Shown here in pieces: positions 56,844 to 64,000 of a stretch of DNA of 64,000 nt; position 1 is the first letter of the stretch; every line of letters begins with the position of its first letter. This DNA is from Pseudoalteromonas sp. 0303 (GTDB lineage: Bacteria > Pseudomonadota > Gammaproteobacteria > Enterobacterales > Alteromonadaceae): assembly GCF_013349995.1 (NCBI RefSeq), contig NZ_JABVXF010000019.1, positions 28,967 through 92,966 on the forward strand, written 5' to 3'. The position numbers and the translations under genes are program-made. Below the pieces are notes generated by a model. The model searched no databases. It was not told the origin of the DNA and saw nothing but the letters and a program-made list of their open reading frames with translations.

Positions 56844-58253
56844 TTATTTGCGCCAAATCCCTTGTTCTGTTTGACCTTGAACCTGCACTTTTTCAGAATC
56901 AAAACTAGGTTCTTGTCCTGCTTCACGTTGACTATGATAGTCTTTTGTCACAGATAAGATGGTTGGCGTTAAGCGTATGATAGCGATAACGTTCACCACT
57001 GTCATTAAACCTAAAGCAATGTCTGCAAGATCCCACACCTGTTTAATGGTGGCCGATGCGCCCCAAATCATCATTGATAAATATAAACAGGTATAAATAC
57101 CTCGGCCGAGTTTATTATCTAGTTTAAATAAATGTAGGTTACTTTCTGCATAGGCATAGTTTGCAACCACAGAAGTAAATGCAAATAAACAAATTGCAGC
57201 TGCCACAAAATAAATGCCCCCAGCGGCCATATGTGCTGTCATCGCAGATTGAGTTAAGCGTATTCCTTCCATTTCGCCACTAATATCAATGTCAGCTAAT
57301 AAAATAATCACTGCCGTACAGCTACACAGCACAATGGTATCGAAAAACACCCCTAGCATTTGAATGTAGCCTTGAGTGACTGGGTGATTTGGTACGGGTG
57401 ATGCACAGCCAGATGCATGCGGCACACTCCCCGCTCCGGCTTCATTCGAATAAAGCCCTCGCTGAATACCATTTTTAATTGCTGCGCCCATTGCCCCTGC
57501 GCCGGCCTCTTGTAAGCCAAAAGCGGAGAGTAAAATATCTTCAATCATCGCAGGCACTTTACCGATATTCAATAAAGTAATAATAATGGCGGCGAGTACA
57601 AATAATATGCCCATGAGTGGTACAATGCGTTCAGCAAAGCGGGCAATAGCTTTAAAGCCACCTAAAATAATAGAGCCTGCCAGTATCGTGATCACAATAC
57701 CTGAATACAAAGTTGGAATTTCAAATGCGTAATTAAGGGCATCGGTAATGGTATTCGTTTGCATGGCACTAAACGTAAAGCCATAACCAAGGAATAAGCA
57801 AAAAGCAAAACACACTGCAAGCGCTCTGCTGTCTAAGCCTTGCTGAATATAATAAGCAGGACCGCCTCTAAACTCGCCATTGGCATCCCTAACTTTATAG
57901 ACTTGCCCAAGTACGCTCTCAGCAAAACCAGTGGCCATGCCCAAAATGGCAATCACCCACATCCAAAATATTGCACCGCTGCCCCCTAACGAAATTGCAA
58001 CGGCAACCCCTGCAAGGTTACCAGTACCTACACGTGCTGAAAGACCTGTACATAAAGCTTGAAACGAACTGATTGAGTTTTTATCGGTGCTGCTACTCGA
58101 CTTTAATAGGCTGAACATATGGCGAAACTTAACTAATTGAATCGCTTTTAGCCTTACCGAAAACCAGATCCCAGCAAACAGAAGAATATAGATAAGAATT
58201 TGGCCTTCTCCCCAAAGAAGACCATTGATTGTCGATACAGCACTGTTAAACAT
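56844..58253 (-). CDS. Alanine/glycine:cation symporter (AGCS family)
   Basis: A 469-residue sodium-coupled amino-acid transporter with about 11 membrane helices. Family signatures are ISSFQALCTGLSARVGTGNLAGVAVAISLGGSGAIFWMWVIAILGMATGFAESVLGQVY and the internal GAAIKNGIQRGLYSNEAGAGSVPHASGCA. It should import alanine or glycine with Na+. The soluble C-terminal tail (after about residue 440) is short. It shares its strand with the downstream patatin gene. Confidence 0.95.
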   Translation of the reverse strand: MFNSAVSTINGLLWGEGQILIYILLFAGIWFSVRLKAIQLVKFRHMFSLLKSSSSTDKNSISSFQALCTGLSARVGTGNLAGVAVAISLGGSGAIFWMWVIAILGMATGFAESVLGQVYKVRDANGEFRGGPAYYIQQGLDSRALAVCFAFCLFLGYGFTFSAMQTNTITDALNYAFEIPTLYSGIVITILAGSIILGGFKAIARFAERIVPLMGILFVLAAIIITLLNIGKVPAMIEDILLSAFGLQEAGAGAMGAAIKNGIQRGLYSNEAGAGSVPHASGCASPVPNHPVTQGYIQMLGVFFDTIVLCSCTAVIILLADIDISGEMEGIRLTQSAMTAHMAAGGIYFVAAAICLFAFTSVVANYAYAESNLHLFKLDNKLGRGIYTCLYLSMMIWGASATIKQVWDLADIALGLMTVVNVIAIIRLTPTILSVTKDYHSQREAGQEPSFDSEKVQVQGQTEQGIWRK

Positions 58254-58373
58254 GGTAAGCCTTTATTGTTCTTGTAGATAAAAAATCACAAAAAATGAAT
58301 AGCTAACCACTTTAACTCTATTTACAAATATCTCAAGTAGGCAATGGGATTAATTAACTGAGCCTGCTACCAA

Positions 58374-59330
58374 CTAATTTAGCAGTTGCTTCTCTAAAAA
58401 GGCACGACCTGCCGCTAGGCCTAATTTGTGATCATAACGAAGATCATAGTCTGTGCTACCCAGTAGCTTACTGCGTAATTTATCGCCTGCAAAAATTTGC
58501 GTGATACGGGCATCACTTGGTGGGTTGGCAATGAAATCCAGTTCATCTTGATAAGCTTGTTCGTGTTGAACCAAGTAATCAATGGTTTTAGGGCAATAAC
58601 CTGATACGCAAACCAGTGACTTTAACTTATTTACCCATTCAGATTGTACTTGAAAGTTTTCATCAACAGTTCTAATAACCACAATATCACGAGCACCACG
58701 GTTATAAGCTTCTTTCACAGGTAAAGGTGCAGCTAAGCCACCATCTAAATACATATCATGCACTAAATCAGTATTAGAGCTTTGTATAATGGCATCGTTT
58801 GCGGCCTTGGTTGTTAACCAAGGTGTTAAGTTAACGCCGTCTTTATATAAAAAGGGTAATGCGCTTGATGCTTTTAACAAGGCCAACCATTGCGTATCTT
58901 CACCATTTGGGCTCAAGTAATAGGGCTTACGATCAGCTGCGTTAGTGGTTGTGATCAACAGTTCGCGTTTACCTAGGCTTTGTGTTGCTGTTTTAAAATC
59001 AAGGGCACGGTTTACCTCTTTGGTTTTATCAAAATACCAATCAAGGTCAACAATGCTTTTACCAAACAGCCCGCGGCCAAGTTGGAAAAAACGTTTATGA
59101 CGAGAAAGGCCTCTGATCAAACGTTTTGCATAGCCTTTTTGACGCGCTAAATAACTTGTTAAGTTTTGTGAGCCTGCTGATGTACCAATGAATAAATCGA
59201 ATGGATCATAATTATTTTCTAACCACGCATCGAGTACACCTGCGGTAAAAATCCCTCGTTGCCCACCACCCTCAGCGATTAATGCTGTTTTTGTTTGTGG
59301 TTCTACTGCGGCAATTGTTTGAGATTTCAC
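58374..59330 (-). CDS. yjjU: Patatin-like phospholipase, YjjU family
   Basis: A 318-residue patatin-family protein of the YjjU type. AEGGGQRGIFTAGVLDAWLENNYDPFDLFIGTSAGSQNLTSYLA gives the oxyanion glycines and the GxSxG nucleophile (Ser near residue 50), and DMYLDGGLAAPLPVKEAYNRGARDIVVIRT supplies the DGG Asp. YYLSPNGEDTQWLALLKASSALPFLY is typical of the family. It is a single gene with about 120 bp of spacer on the left and 174 bp on the right, and no recognisable terminator. Confidence 0.9.
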   Translation of the reverse strand: MKSQTIAAVEPQTKTALIAEGGGQRGIFTAGVLDAWLENNYDPFDLFIGTSAGSQNLTSYLARQKGYAKRLIRGLSRHKRFFQLGRGLFGKSIVDLDWYFDKTKEVNRALDFKTATQSLGKRELLITTTNAADRKPYYLSPNGEDTQWLALLKASSALPFLYKDGVNLTPWLTTKAANDAIIQSSNTDLVHDMYLDGGLAAPLPVKEAYNRGARDIVVIRTVDENFQVQSEWVNKLKSLVCVSGYCPKTIDYLVQHEQAYQDELDFIANPPSDARITQIFAGDKLRSKLLGSTDYDLRYDHKLGLAAGRAFLEKQLLN

Positions 59331-59504
59331 GGTGCACCTTCCTAGGGTAATAGTTAATAAATGTATTGTATAAAGTTAAATTCAATCCTTAAAACGGATT
59401 ATATAAATTGATTTAATCTATAAAACCGTTTAATAAATGAGTGTCGGGGCTTAAGCAATGCGCATAAAAACTCATTACACGCATTAACTATTTGCTAAAC
59501 CGTA

Positions 59505-60500
59505 TTAGTGCATGATGCTTGCTAATATTTCCAGCGCATGTTGTCTGTCACTCAATTCATACAGGTCATTTGTAAAAATAAACTCATCAACCTGTAGCGT
59601 TTGTTTAATCATACTCAGCTTATGCTTAACGCTCGCTTGACCGCCAACAACTGAAAGCCCTAAAAAGCTTTCTACTTGCATTTTTTCTTGCGCTGTCCAC
59701 AATCCTTCCATTGTTGCAACAGGCTCTTTAAGCCAAAGTGGCTTGCCGCGCATAAGTGCTAAGATACGTTGTTTCGCTGTGGTTGCTAAAAACTGTGCTT
59801 GTTCGTCGGTGTCAGCGGCAACAACAGGCAAACCAAGCATGACGTATGGCTTATCTAATACCTCAGATGGTTGAAATTCTCTGCGATACAATGCTATGGC
59901 ATCTTCAACAAAGCGTGGCGCAAAATGACCCGCAAATGCATATGGCAAACCTTTTTTAGCAGCAAGCCCCGCACTATAAAGGCTTGAGCCCAGTAACCAG
60001 ATTGGGACATTAGTGTCTTCACCTGGGATTGCGCGTACTGGAGAGTCACCTTTATATGGGCCAAGTAAAGCTTGCAGCTCCGTTACTTCATCATTGAAGT
60101 GTTCAGCGCGTTGTTCGTCACGGCGCAAAGCACGGCTGGTAATTGGGTCACTACCTGGTGCTCGGCCTAAACCTAAATCAATGCGACCGGGGTATAAACT
60201 CTCTAGGGTGCCAAATTGCTCAGCAACCACCAGCGGTGGATGGTTAGGTAACATCACCCCACCTGCACCTACGCGGATATTCTGAGTTTTACCTGCGATA
60301 TGACCTATTAGTACTGAAGTTGCGGCACACACGATACCGCGCATATTATGATGCTCTGCCATCCAAAACCGATTAAAACCCAGTTTGTCGGCTGTTTGTG
60401 CATAGGTAACACTGTTAGCTAGTGTTTGCGAAACGGTTTCATGCTCTTTCATTGGGCTCAATTCAAGCAATGAAAAAGGTGTGTTGCTAAGATCTGACAT
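59505..60500 (-). CDS. LLM-class flavin-dependent monooxygenase (YhbW-like)
   Basis: A 331-residue luciferase-like monooxygenase: MSDLSNTPFSLLELSPMKEHETVSQTLANSVTYAQTADKLGFNRFWMAEHHNM at the N-terminus, RVGAGGVMLPNHPPLVVAEQFGTLESLYPGRIDLGLGRAPGSDP (FMN phosphate site) and the C-terminal TNDLYELSDRQHALEILA. It is closest in style to E. coli YhbW. The start at 60500 follows GGAGAGCGA; an in-frame codon at 60560 lacks such a site. It lies about 67 nt downstream of the siderophore-interacting protein gene and is probably in its operon. Confidence 0.92.
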   Translation of the reverse strand: MSDLSNTPFSLLELSPMKEHETVSQTLANSVTYAQTADKLGFNRFWMAEHHNMRGIVCAATSVLIGHIAGKTQNIRVGAGGVMLPNHPPLVVAEQFGTLESLYPGRIDLGLGRAPGSDPITSRALRRDEQRAEHFNDEVTELQALLGPYKGDSPVRAIPGEDTNVPIWLLGSSLYSAGLAAKKGLPYAFAGHFAPRFVEDAIALYRREFQPSEVLDKPYVMLGLPVVAADTDEQAQFLATTAKQRILALMRGKPLWLKEPVATMEGLWTAQEKMQVESFLGLSVVGGQASVKHKLSMIKQTLQVDEFIFTNDLYELSDRQHALEILASIMH

Positions 60501-60567
60501 TCGCTCTCCAAAGTTTAACTCTTTAAACTTAGTTAATGAGAGCGAATGGCTATTTTTCAAATGCTAA

Positions 60568-61341
60568 TTAGGCACGGCTTTGTTGCTGTTTTTCCACCTT
60601 TAGGCCATCGGCATCAATACCACGCTTCCAATAGGCCGATGCAACTATGTGTTCACGATCAATTTCAAAACTGCTTGTAATTAAACGGCGAATTGCCTTC
60701 ACCAAATTTGCTTCTAGCGCCATAAACACCATAGGTTGCGTGTTATAACCTGCGCATAAGCGTGTTATTTGGTCGAGCAGATCGGTTTCTGGCTCATCTG
60801 TAACTAACCATTCAACACTGTGTTGGGTATGTGCTTTAATTTGCTCAAGTTCAATGATGTCGGCTTTATCAGCAACATGAATAATGACATCGACAGTGGC
60901 ATCTTGTGGCAGGGCTTGTAAGTAGCCATTGATTGCATTTACAGAGGTTAAATCTGCCAGCATTAAATAATGTGTTTGCGTAAAATCAGTGAGTTTTTTA
61001 GGGCCTGGGCCTGCTATGCCTACCTCGTCGCCTACACACGCATTTTGTGCCCAGTTGGTTGCCACGCCTTGATGTTGGTTAACCACAAAGTCGAGGGTAA
61101 TTGCACCGTTAATTGGGTTGATATCACGAATAGTGTAAGAGCGCATTAATGCAGGATGCTCAGCGTGTAAATCAAGTTCAACCTTAGATTCACCGGCATG
61201 CGGGAGTAATACCTTTACGTACGCACCTTTTGCATCTTGTGGAAAATCGGCAAACTCCTCTGAGCCAACAACAATTCTTTGTAGATGCGGGGAAATACGT
61301 GTAGTACTTAATACGTTTGCACGACGAACTTTTCTAGCCAT
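60568..61341 (-). CDS. Siderophore-interacting protein (ViuB-type ferric reductase)
   Basis: A 257-residue FAD-dependent siderophore-interacting protein that releases iron from ferric siderophores by reduction in the cytoplasm. Domain 1 (LLPHAGESKVELDLHAEHPALMRSYTIRDINPINGAITLDFVVNQHQGVATNWAQNACVGDEVGIAGPG) binds FAD (R-x-Y-T-I-R), and the second half (MLADLTSVNAINGYLQALPQDATVDVIIHVAD..VFMALEANLVKAIRRLITSSFEIDREHIVASAYWKRG) binds NAD(P)H. It is divergent from a MarR regulator with paired operator-like sites between. No siderophore receptor or Fur box was recognised nearby. Confidence 0.92.
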   Translation of the reverse strand: MARKVRRANVLSTTRISPHLQRIVVGSEEFADFPQDAKGAYVKVLLPHAGESKVELDLHAEHPALMRSYTIRDINPINGAITLDFVVNQHQGVATNWAQNACVGDEVGIAGPGPKKLTDFTQTHYLMLADLTSVNAINGYLQALPQDATVDVIIHVADKADIIELEQIKAHTQHSVEWLVTDEPETDLLDQITRLCAGYNTQPMVFMALEANLVKAIRRLITSSFEIDREHIVASAYWKRGIDADGLKVEKQQQSRA

Positions 61342-61380
61342 CTTGGTCTCCTAGCTGGTTAAATTGCACAACGCCCCAAT

Positions 61381-61422
61381 AGTTGATATAGTCAACTATA
61401 CGCTTTTAATTGACTTTGTCAA
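61381..61422. promoter_or_regulatory. Paired operator sites between the siderophore-interacting protein and MarR genes
   Basis: AGTTGATATAGTCAACT (61381-61397) and TTGACTTTGTCAA (61410-61422) are two dyads of the form TTGA-N-TCAA about 27 bp apart, in the divergent promoter region. They are likely MarR-dimer sites controlling both directions. Confidence 0.7.
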
Positions 61423-61453
61423 CTAATGCAAACTTGCTTAACTTAGGTGAACC

Positions 61454-61888
61454 ATGCCACAAACCTCTCTTTCTTCTGCTTTATTTACACTGGCACAAAG
61501 TTACCGTGTCACTGTTCGCGAAGCCATTAACGCCAACGAGCTTGGTCTTAACGCACTGCATGTACGCTGCTTACATATCATTGCCGAAACACAGCACTGT
61601 ACTGCCAATGATATTGTTGCCAAAACAGGTCGTGATAAAGCACAAATAGCACGCTTAGTAAAAGAGCTTATAAAGCTTGAACTGGTTTCTAAATGTGCTG
61701 ACGAAAATGACAAACGCTGTTTAATTTTATCCTTTACTGAGCAAGGTAACGCCCTGTTCTCGCGTTTAGAAGTTGCAGAGCAAGAGGTTGATGCCAAACT
61801 TTGCCACGGTTTAACTGATCAGCAAGTACGTGATTTTATCGCTATTGCCACAACCATGATCGAAAATATCAATCACAACACCCCGTGA
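61454..61888 (+). CDS. MarR-family regulator of the siderophore-interacting protein operon
   Basis: A 144-residue winged-helix repressor. The recognition region is CTANDIVAKTGRDKAQIARLVKELIKLELVSKCADENDKRCLILSFTEQG (about residues 55-105), with dimerisation helices at both ends. It is divergent from the siderophore-interacting protein/LLM operon; the paired dyads at 61381-61422 are probably its sites. The ligand is not known. The next plus-strand gene (umuD) is 63 nt on but has its own LexA box. Confidence 0.9.
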   Translation: MPQTSLSSALFTLAQSYRVTVREAINANELGLNALHVRCLHIIAETQHCTANDIVAKTGRDKAQIARLVKELIKLELVSKCADENDKRCLILSFTEQGNALFSRLEVAEQEVDAKLCHGLTDQQVRDFIAIATTMIENINHNTP

Positions 61889-61920
61889 TCTTATTGGCAA
61901 GATAACCACAAACCACTATA

Positions 61921-61936
61921 CTGTACAAACGTACAG
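61921..61936 (+). promoter_or_regulatory. LexA (SOS) box
   Basis: CTGT-ACAAACGT-ACAG matches the CTGT-N8-ACAG LexA operator, 15 bp before the umuD start. UmuDC expression should therefore be SOS-induced. Confidence 0.9.
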
Positions 61937-61951
61937 TGTAGTGGTTTTGTT

Positions 61952-62365
61952 ATGCGTGTTATTCCTATTTATATCGAAGCTGGCGTATGTGGTTTTGAAT
62001 CACCGGCAGCACAATACAAAGAGCTAGGCTTATCATTAGATCAGCTATTGATTAAACACCCTGATGCAACATTTATTGGTATTGCCTCTGGCGAATCAAT
62101 GCAAGGTGTGGGGATTTTTGATGGTGACTTATTACTGGTTGATCGCGCCGAAGATGTTAAAAATGGCGATGTCATTGTCGCGAATCTAAATGGTTTATTT
62201 GTTTGTAAGCTATTAGATAAACACAATGCCCAGCTATTATCAGCCTCGCCTAAATACCCTGCAGTGCAACTACGCCAATCGGATGAATTTCAATTAGAAG
62301 GCGTGGTCACTCGCTCAATTCGCTTACATCGCAGTAGTAAAGAGCTATTAGCATGTACGCCTTAG
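61952..62365 (+). CDS. umuD: UmuD: SOS mutagenesis protein, self-cleaving
   Basis: A 137-residue UmuD. The self-cleavage site Cys-Gly is at AGVCGFESPAAQY (residues 13-14), with the Ser of SGESMQG (near residue 49) and the Lys of FVCKLLD (near residue 87) forming the Ser-Lys dyad. RecA filaments stimulate cleavage to UmuD', which joins UmuC as DNA polymerase V. The N-terminal arm is about 10 residues shorter than in E. coli. The LexA box is immediately upstream, and the stop overlaps the umuC start by 13 nt. Confidence 0.95.
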   Translation: MRVIPIYIEAGVCGFESPAAQYKELGLSLDQLLIKHPDATFIGIASGESMQGVGIFDGDLLLVDRAEDVKNGDVIVANLNGLFVCKLLDKHNAQLLSASPKYPAVQLRQSDEFQLEGVVTRSIRLHRSSKELLACTP

Positions 62366-63609
62366 TCGATGCGGTGGCCTTTTATGCCAGCGCCGAAAAA
62401 GTATTTGACCCAGCTATTCGTAGTAAACCGGTCGTGGTTCTTACTAACAACGATGGCTGTATTTGTGCCGTGTGCCCTATTGCACGAAAGCTGGCTATTC
62501 CAAAATTTCAGCCCTATTTTCAAGTAAAGAAAATACTCGAAGATAACCAAGTGGTGATCCGCTCATCTAACTATGAGCTGTATGCGGATTTAAGCGAGCG
62601 GATGATGAACGTGATTGGCCGCTTTTGCGATAATCAGCACATATACTCTATTGATGAATCATTTTTAAACTTTACTGGTTTCAAAAAACTTATCCATGAT
62701 TGGCATCGCTATGGCCATGATATTCGCCGTACCGTATGGCGCGAAACAAAGCTACCTGTCGGTGTTGGATTTGGCCCAACAGCAACCCTAGCCAAAGCCG
62801 CCAATCATGCAGCGAAAAAACTCCCCGGCTTTGATGGCGTTGCAGTGATTGATTCAGAACCTTCACGAGTAGCCATTTTAAAAGCCATGGACGTACAAGA
62901 TGTTTGGGGCGTTGGTCGACGCTTAGCTAAAAAACTCAAAGCAATGAATATTAATACAGCCTTTGATTTAGCCGAACAAGAACCACGAAAAATAAAGCGC
63001 CTGTTTAGTATTGTTTTAGAGCGTACAGTGAACGAGTTACGTGGTAAAAGCTGTTTAGACTGGGATGAAGTACGCCAAGACAAAAAAGAGATTTTTTCGA
63101 CTCGTAGCTTTGGGGAGCGTATCACTGACGCCACAGCGCTGAAAACAGCACTGATCAATCATTGTGTGATTGTGGCAAGAAAACTACGTGCGCAAGGCTC
63201 ACAAACTCAACGCTTATTAATGTTTGTGGCCAGCTCTCCTCACCAAGATGGCTATTATAAAAAGTCCTATATTTATGAGTTTAGTGTCGCCACCGCCGAT
63301 AGCTGTGTGTTCGCCAATGCTATTAGCGAGGTATTTGATCATCTCTATAAACCTGGGGTACGATTTTATAAATGTGGTATCGGTGCTCTTGAGTTATCAA
63401 GCCAAATGTTTCAGCAGCCTGATCTATTTCAAGCGCCTATCGATAACCCAAAACTGATGAAGTGTCTTGATAGCATTAACACCCGTTATGGCGTGGGTAC
63501 CCTTGCCATAGCCAGCGAAACTCCAACGACCCGTTGGCATATGAAGCGCGCGTACTTATCGCCTCATTACACAACCCGCTGGCATAACCTACCAAAAATA
63601 CATTGCTAA
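62353..63609 (+). CDS. umuC: UmuC: DNA polymerase V catalytic subunit
   Basis: A 418-residue Y-family polymerase for translesion synthesis. The N-terminal ALVDAVAFYASAEKVFDP carries the first metal Asp, SIDESFLNFTGF the catalytic Asp-Glu, and GVGFGPTATLAKAANHAAKK the fingers motif. The HhH region VWGVGRRLAKKLKAMNI, the little-finger domain and the C-terminal DUF4113-like tail (TRYGVGTLAIASE..WHMKRAYLSPHYTTRWHNLP) follow. SSQMFQQPDLF is a good beta-clamp-binding motif. Note VDAVAFYAS, where most have VDCNSFYAS: the Cys/Asn are replaced by Ala/Val. Confidence 0.95.
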   Translation: MYALVDAVAFYASAEKVFDPAIRSKPVVVLTNNDGCICAVCPIARKLAIPKFQPYFQVKKILEDNQVVIRSSNYELYADLSERMMNVIGRFCDNQHIYSIDESFLNFTGFKKLIHDWHRYGHDIRRTVWRETKLPVGVGFGPTATLAKAANHAAKKLPGFDGVAVIDSEPSRVAILKAMDVQDVWGVGRRLAKKLKAMNINTAFDLAEQEPRKIKRLFSIVLERTVNELRGKSCLDWDEVRQDKKEIFSTRSFGERITDATALKTALINHCVIVARKLRAQGSQTQRLLMFVASSPHQDGYYKKSYIYEFSVATADSCVFANAISEVFDHLYKPGVRFYKCGIGALELSSQMFQQPDLFQAPIDNPKLMKCLDSINTRYGVGTLAIASETPTTRWHMKRAYLSPHYTTRWHNLPKIHC

Positions 63610-63923
63610 AAGTCTGCCAGCTTAGCATTTAATAAACTGCATAAATCCTTAGGTGCCAAAGCAATCTCAAGGCCTCGTTTACCTGCTGAAACATACATCA
63701 CATCAAAGCTATCTGCAGATTGATGCACATAGGTATTAAGGCGCTTTTTCTGACCTAGCGGGCTCACCCCACCTAAAATATAACCTGTGGTATTTTCGAC
63801 TTTTTGTTGTGGAGCCATCTGTACTTTTTTAACCTTTGCCACTTTTGCTAGCATTTTAAGGTTAACTTGCTGGCTAACTGGCACAATAGCAACCAAAAGC
63901 TGGTGGTCAGCATCTTCAAGCAC
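63606..63923 (-). pseudogene. ybaK: 5'-truncated Cys-tRNA(Pro) deacylase YbaK
   Basis: The 105-residue ORF matches YbaK from about residue 48 to the end (LLVAIVPVSQQVNLKMLAKVAKVKKVQMA..TTGYILGGVSPLGQKKRLNTYVHQSADSFDVMYVSAGKRGLEIAL). The first 45 or so residues are missing, including the region of catalytic Lys46. Directly upstream in frame is a TAA (63933-63935 region), and the bases before it still read LSLNPVRIWD, similar to the YbaK LGLNPDQVYK stretch. It therefore looks like a decayed or frameshifted gene, unless a GTG-started short form is functional. Its end overlaps the umuC stop by 4 nt. Confidence 0.6.
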
Positions 63924-63925
63924 GG

Positions 63926-64000
63926 CTAGCGCATTTTAATCCCAGATTCTAACAGGGTTGAGCGATAATCATCGTCTAGCCCTGCCATTTTCTTTTTTCT
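63926..64000 (-). CDS. 3' end of an unidentified gene, cut by the window edge
   Basis: The minus-strand frame is open from the window edge to a TAG at 63926-63928 and reads KKKMAGLDDDYRSTLLESGIKMR at the C-terminus. It has a plausible charged ending but I do not recognise the family. An internal ATG at 63988 is also possible. It lies immediately upstream of the truncated ybaK. Confidence 0.35.
   Translation of the reverse strand, partial: RKKKMAGLDDDYRSTLLESGIKMR

Noticed and set aside
62805..63158. 117-aa minus-strand ORF inside umuC
   Set aside because: Antisense shadow of umuC, no domain or start signal.

Overview
The window reads as a marine gammaproteobacterium of the Pseudoalteromonas type, and specifically as the origin/terminus-proximal part of its second chromosome (chromid). 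The reasons are a plasmid-style parA-parB-rep block with iterons, low GC, TonB/FecIR carbohydrate uptake, S9 peptidases, and protein sequences resembling Alteromonadales. The assignment is inference from the sequence; no database was searched.

Left part (0-17 kb): mostly housekeeping and accessory single genes. These are a small secreted protein, the ribosome-rescue factor ArfB, a chitin-binding-like peptide, a MarR/HlyD/FUSC efflux operon behind a perfect 20-bp double palindrome, a thioredoxin plus a fused-MFS/spermidine synthase-like protein split into two overlapping ORFs, a GyrI-like protein, an unusual mini-FliF-like protein, two S9-type hydrolases, DODA dioxygenase, Tpm, LysR, a DJ-1 family protein, a ClpP-like lipoprotein and RmuC.

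Centre (17-39 kb): a SNF2/SWIM helicase, then the replication region. A ParAB operon lies between two clusters of a 19-bp GATC-containing repeat (consensus AGATCANNNTTTTACTAAC, about 16 copies). The right cluster also holds DnaA boxes and an AT-rich stretch, and leads into the initiator gene. Next to the initiator is a convergent Tus homologue. A Ter-like core lies upstream of tus, and a 28-bp dif-like site lies near 38.25 kb beside a complete tyrosine recombinase. An origin, a fork trap and a dimer-resolution site therefore sit within about 15-17 kb, the layout expected if the replicon replicates in one direction and ends next to its own origin. Core metabolic genes (class II DAHP synthase, ppsR/ppsA, ydiJ) and a CPA1 antiporter fill the interval between Ter and dif.

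Right part (39-54 kb): an AT-rich carbohydrate-utilisation locus on the minus strand (TonB receptor with STN domain, two flavin-dependent halogenase-like proteins, GH2, a trehalase/MGH1-like glycosidase, GH31) with a divergent FecI sigma/FecR pair that should signal through the receptor. From 54 to 64 kb come an Aer-like chemoreceptor, two patatin-like proteins, an AGCS symporter, a luciferase-like monooxygenase, a siderophore-interacting protein with a divergent MarR regulator, a LexA-controlled umuDC operon and a 5'-truncated ybaK. No rRNA, tRNA, CRISPR array, complete insertion sequence or prophage was recognised.
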